From NCBI RefSeq assembly GCF_027172205.1, contig NC_070607.1, positions 18,824,069 through 18,888,068 of the forward strand: a stretch of 64,000 bases of DNA, written 5' to 3'. Under the pieces are notes generated by a model. That model was not told the DNA's origin, did not search any database, and saw nothing but the letters and a program-made list of their open reading frames with translations. This document shows positions 59,676 to 64,000 of this stretch, piece by piece; positions within the stretch are counted from its first letter, which is position 1, and the number at the start of each line of letters is the position of its first letter. The stretch comes from Podarcis raffonei. Lineage: Eukaryota > Chordata > Lepidosauria > Squamata > Lacertidae. The position numbers and the translations under genes were made by a program.

Positions 59676-59994
59676 TCAGCCCTTCTGTGTGGTCGGCCAC
59701 AGCTTCTTTTCTTGCCCATTCCCTACCCAGCCTTGTTTTCTTCCCCCTTCACAGACTTCCAGGTGTGCCACACAGCAAGCAGGGGGGGGATGCATGTCAG
59801 AGCTGGGAGGGATGGGGCAGTGTGAGCTGCCCCCTGCCTGCCACATTGGGATTTCAAAAGATATGTGAATGTCTCCAGCTCTGAATTTGAACCCATGATC
59901 CCTTTACCAAATGCTCTGCTCTTCTAGGCTGAAAAGGAAATATACGGAGGACAAGGTGTTGTTCTTAAAATAGTTTTGGAAGGGAACCGACAGG

Positions 59995-60100
59995 GTGAAG
60001 TCCAACTTTCCTCAACCTGGTGCCCTCCAGATGTTTGGGACTCCAACTTCCTTTAGTCCCAGTGAGGGATGCTGAGGACGATAATGAAAATGTGAGTTTG
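59995..60100. repeat. MITE fragment ('gtgccctccagatgtttgg')
   Basis: Text such as 'caacctggtgccctccagat' and 'ttagtcccagtgagggatg' matches the common reptile MITE noted at 23,075. Confidence 0.45.
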
Positions 60101-60225
60101 AGTCCAACAACAGAAGGCCGCAGGCATCCCTAGCCTAATTGCAGAACATGCAACCTGGTGCTGTGCCTTCTCATCACAGTTCCGCTATTGCTGCTTCTCT
60201 GGAGAGGAGAAAGCTCCTGGGTTAG

Positions 60226-60300
60226 AATAGTGGAACTCTAGAGTTCGAACGGACCCAAAGGGTCGTTGAATCCAACCCCCTGTAAGTCCTGAAGACCTTC
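60226..60300 (-). repeat. SINE B / CR1-like tail fragment
   Basis: 'agtggaactctagagttcg' and 'gttgaatccaaccccctgta' match the tail block seen at 2,062 and 61,610. Confidence 0.45.
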
Positions 60301-61087
60301 TCCGGTACAGAAGGCATTCCATTTCTCCTCCTGGCCAGGGCATCTCTATTTAAAGTAGTGTTGCCTCCAAAGAAAGGGGTAGGTAGGGGAGACCACTGCC
60401 TCTGCCTGTCTTGAGAAGAGAACAGATGCCATCTTCTAAGCAGTGGGATTTAGATGGGAACAGTCTGGAAACAGGATTTCCGGAAAGGAACTAGCTCCCA
60501 AATAATACAAAAGGCTTCTCCGTTCCAGACAGTGCCACTACGGATGCTTAATCTGGCCCATGCAGTGCCAATCAGAGATACTTTCGAATGAAAGGCATCC
60601 ATCAAGCAGCCAACTCAGGGTGTTTCTGTGCAAGAGGGAGCTCTAACCTGGCATCAGCCACAGTCCTGTCTTGGAAACACAGCGGGCAAGAGAACCAAGC
60701 AGGATAAGAGCCCTTGTAGCCAGCTAAGTTCTTTTTTTAAAAAAATTTAAATTTAATTCTTGCCTGCCCCCCACCCCTGGAAACCAACATAGAAATGCAG
60801 AAAACTGAGTAGAAGTATAAGAAATGGAGAGGAGCTGAAATGGACAGATTTTCCCCATCCCTGCCAATACTCCTGGTTTTCTATTCTCCCCTCCAACATT
60901 CAAGCAGCAATCTATGGGCAATGAGCATGTTAAGTCTGCACTGGGCTGTTCACTCCACCTACTCCAAGTGTCTTTTTAAAAACAATGTTGTACTTCTGAA
61001 ACCTGGGTTTTTTTCTTGAGTCTGCTGATAACCACCCTCTTTTCTTGAGAATGGAGGATGCCCTTTTGGCTATCCAATGAGTTTGCT
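60301..61087. other. non-coding, nothing recognised
   Basis: No recognised exon or repeat. Confidence 0.4.
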
Positions 61088-61101
61088 ATTAGTCCATAGT
61101 A

Positions 61102-61341
61102 AAGGTAAAGGGACCCCTGACCGTTAGGTCCAGTCGCGAACGACTCTGGGGTTGCAGCACTCATCTCGCTTTATTGGCGAGGGAGCCGGCGTACAGCTTC
61201 CGGGTCATGTGGCCAGCATGACTAAGCCGCTTCTGGCGAACCAGAGCAGTGCACAGAAATGCCGTTTACCTTCCCGCTGACGCGGTACCTATTTATCTAC
61301 TTGCATTTTGACGTGCTTTCGAACTGCTAGGTTGGCAGGAG
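61102..61341 (-). mobile_element. tRNA-derived SINE family A, 5'-truncated, 14-bp TSD
   Basis: The tRNA-like head is missing. Copy ends at 'gttggcagg'. Flanks 'attagtccatagta' (61,088-61,101) and 'attagtgcatagta' (61,342-61,355) are a target duplication with one change, so truncation happened at insertion. Confidence 0.85.
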
Positions 61342-61609
61342 ATTAGTGCATAGTATTTGCAATATTTCTACGCTGCTATTTGACCATATGATTCCCAAGG
61401 TGTCTTACAGCTCATCAAACTAAAATGATATTATATTTTAAGTAACGTACACTTGAAACATCTGAACTGAAAATAGTGTTTTTTTAAAAAGTATTCCTCA
61501 TCCCTTGGTCAATCTGTAGAGAGAAATGCTCTAGTTTCATCTCTAGGATGTGCAACGTAGAAGAAGGGACAGACAGGTAGTGGAAATGGGTTGACATTAT
61601 ACTCCTTTT

Positions 61610-61765
61610 CATAGAATCATAGAATTGTAGAGTTAGAATGGACCACAGGGGTCATCTAGTCCAACCCCCTGCAACAAAAGATTGTTCTGCGCAATATGGG
61701 GCTTGGTCACACAATCCTGAGATTAAGAGTCTCATGCTCTACTGACTGAGCATGACTGGAACTCT
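61610..61765 (-). mobile_element. tRNA-Lys(CTT)-like SINE (family B), near full length
   Basis: On the minus strand: 'tgctcagtcagtagagcatg', 'agactcttaatctcagga' (CTT anticodon loop), 'ttgtgtgaccaagccccata', then the tail 'ttgcagggggttggactag' and 'ctctacaattctatgattct'. It is the most complete copy of this family here. Confidence 0.78.
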
Positions 61766-62199
61766 ACAAACAAATTAAGTGGGGCGATAGTGTCACATTA
61801 GCTCTGACCTCAACTATTTTGTCTATGGAAAGCCCCAAACATGCTAAAAATAAGTCACACAACCATCTAGAGAAATAAGAGGAACTGATTTAGAACGGAT
61901 AGTCGATTTTAATTCTGTACAAAACCAGCCACTGCATCATGAAACCTAAAACAATATTCTCAAAAGGGTTAGGTTTTTGGGAAAAACAGTCTATCGCAGT
62001 CCATTGTTTCATGGGTCTTTAGTTGCTACAGACATTGTAGCTTATCTTGCACCGCTAAAAAATGAATAAAACGAGCTGGTAACCTACAAAATTAGCCGTC
62101 TTCTAACACCCTGATCCTATTATGTGGAAAGATTCCCTGTAGAGATCAACAGGACTTGATATCATGCAATGCATTTAGGAATTGGAGTGGGGGGAGCAG

Positions 62200-62800
62200 A
62201 TTTGTTTTAACTATTTAGCATGAAAAATTAGATCACTTTTCAGGATCTGTTCAATGTGGGAACAGCTAGAGAGACTTCAATGGTCCTGCTTATGTCACAT
62301 AGCGTACAATGAGAATTAAGTTTAATTGAAATGATTGGCTCTAAAGGAATTTAATTAGTCCTTATTTAAAGCATGTGTGAGTGTGTGTGTATCATCTGAT
62401 TTGCACACAGAGAGACACCTTGGACTGCTTCCCAACAGTTGGCTGGATTTATTCACAAAGCTTAAGCCAACCCCCAACCCCTGAGAAAAAGCTGGAAAAG
62501 CATACATTATACTCTGCACATTACATCAGTCCATGGAGGCTTAGATTTTACAGTTTATATATTAAAAAGAGGCAAAAGCATCTCACATCTGCATTTACCC
62601 TCTCCTTCCAAAAGGAAAAAAAAATAACCTGCAGCATTTTAAAGCTGCTTTTCTCAGCGCCACTGTGAAAGGCTGGCTCAAGTGCCCCATGCATTCAAAT
62701 AATCCCCGAGACCATGAAAAAATTGCTTTAAAGAAAATACAGAAGAGCCAGAGCTTTTAAAGACGCTTTCACTACATGAAGAGGCAAGGCATTTTTTTAA
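62200..62800. promoter_or_regulatory. candidate conserved non-coding element
   Basis: Repeat-free block with homeodomain-type words ('taatttaattagtccttatt' region, 'gtttaattgaaatgattgg') and long unbroken low-divergence texture ('cattcaaataatccccgag'). Conservation cannot be measured from one sequence, so this is a guess guided by LHX9 context. Confidence 0.3.
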
Positions 62801-63104
62801 TTGTAAAAATCTAAACTTGAAACTGTTTGCTTCTTCAGCAGTACAGTGGGAAAGTTTATATATATATATATATCTGAAGGATGTTTAAGAAAAGGAACCA
62901 AGTGGGCAGAATCAGGTTTGGTAGCTGTAAGCAACTGAGGAAAGCTGACCTTTGTTGCACCTTCGCAAAGAAGGTGGTTCACAGCAAGCTGGAATACAGT
63001 GATCCCCAGTACAAAGTTTAAGAACCATTATGTTACATTAAAGTTGACAATGCTATCTCTTTGCAGTCAGTTTTTCCATGGTTTCTAATTAATATATGTA
63101 TCAG

Positions 63105-63195
63105 TTTGGGGCTGCAGTTCATGCACACTTACCCAGGAGTTAAGTCTCACTGAACTCAGTTGAGCCTACGTCTGGGTATGCATGCACAGCTTTGT
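63105..63195. repeat. palindromic repeat copy
   Basis: 'gctgcagttcatgcacactt', 'acccaggagttaagtctcac' and 'gagcctacgtctgggtatgc' carry both arms of the 52,426 family. Confidence 0.6.
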
Positions 63196-63199
63196 GCTG

Positions 63200-64000
63200 T
63201 TAGTGCACAACCAAATTTCTCAGACGCCCTGAGTTCGTCCACTTTGCTTGTCCCATGCCTAGAAAGCTGAACGGTTTTCTGTTCCCCCTGCTGCTATTCC
63301 TGGAGAAGCCTGCTCTTTGCTGCTGAATCGGAGCCAACGTCAACCTGTGGGAAACCCTACTGGCGTTTGCTCCAATTCGTCAGTAAGGAGTGGGCTTCCC
63401 GGGGAAAGCAGCAGAACAAGAGGAAGTGTGGAGGAGCTTCCTGTGACACTGGTTATTCTTCTTCCTGTTTTATCAGTGCTGGAAACTGAAGCAGGAGCTT
63501 CCACACTGGACTTTTTCTCTAGTACTACCACCTATTCATTTGTGAATCCAAACTGTAGGTGCTTTGAGATGGGGACTTAATACTGTAAATGGATTGCTGA
63601 GATATTGCAAGTTTCCCTTGGGAAGTGCAAATCTGGATTAAAATGAGAAGAAGAAAAAACAGGCTGGTAATTTTTAATGACAATAATTTTGCGTGGACCT
63701 TGCAAAAAAGGAAAGAAAGGTGCATGCATGAGGAGCACCCATTCCCCAGAATAAACACCCATGTGGATGCAGCTCCAGCCCTGGAGATGTTTCTTATGCA
63801 AATCAGAGTCCCACCCCTTCCTCAAAGAGTGAGTCATAGCTGCAAAAGTGACTAATCCTAGGCAATAGACCAGAGCTGTACAAACTTTTCATGTTGGTGA
63901 CACACTTTTTAGACATGCATCATTTCGCGACATGGGAATTCAGTTTTGCTAGCAAACTGGAGGTTAAACTAACCCCTTTCCAGCCCCGGGAGGAGCATGG
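63200..64000. other. non-coding, nothing recognised
   Basis: ORFs at 63,317 (87 residues) and on the opposite strand overlap and show no domain. The end at about 63,870 ('gagctgtacaaacttttcat') may be the start of another hAT-type fragment. Confidence 0.35.

Overview
The window reads as vertebrate nuclear DNA from a squamate reptile, most likely a lizard. A lacertid-like genome is my guess from the SINE mix, and that is inference only. Two host genes can be read, both on the + strand: the orthologue of human C1orf53 (three exons, complete) and LHX9 (first three coding exons). Human chromosome 1 has the same order and orientation (C1orf53, then LHX9), so this is conserved synteny. I see no bacterial genes, rRNA, functional tRNA, CRISPR array, LTR element or viral element.

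Layout. Positions 1-12,500 are intergenic and packed with transposable elements: an L2-like LINE fragment, many copies of a ~350-bp tRNA-derived SINE (several with perfect target-site duplications), hAT-type and TA-duplicating MITEs, and LINE 3' ends. Positions 12,500-19,100 hold a CpG-rich promoter and C1orf53, whose first intron carries a 5'-truncated BovB LINE and a SINE. Positions 19,100-26,600 are intergenic and again crowded, with a nested LINE/MITE structure and a second BovB copy that begins in a hairpin. From about 26,600 to 52,000 the texture changes: almost no recognisable SINE, LINE or full MITE, many CpGs and homopurine/homopyrimidine runs, with LHX9 exons 1-3 at 40,908, 43,935 and 47,851. 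This looks like the repeat-poor domain typical of a developmental regulator. From 52,000 to 64,000 there is non-coding DNA, presumably LHX9 intron 3, with scattered repeats and possible conserved non-coding blocks.

How the genes work. LHX9 is a LIM-homeodomain transcription factor. The window holds its N-terminus, both LIM zinc-binding domains and the basic linker, but I could not find the homeobox exons in the 15.8 kb after exon 3. C1orf53 is a small DUF5522 protein with a conserved cysteine cluster and unknown biochemical role. The two genes are neighbours but nothing here shows a functional link.

No wholly new system is obvious. The most unusual items are a short palindromic repeat family that is common inside the LHX9 domain, where SINEs are scarce; a MITE whose empty site can be read from the LINE it split; a hAT-like element with an internal 30-bp array; and BovB copies whose protein closely matches the family known from ruminants.
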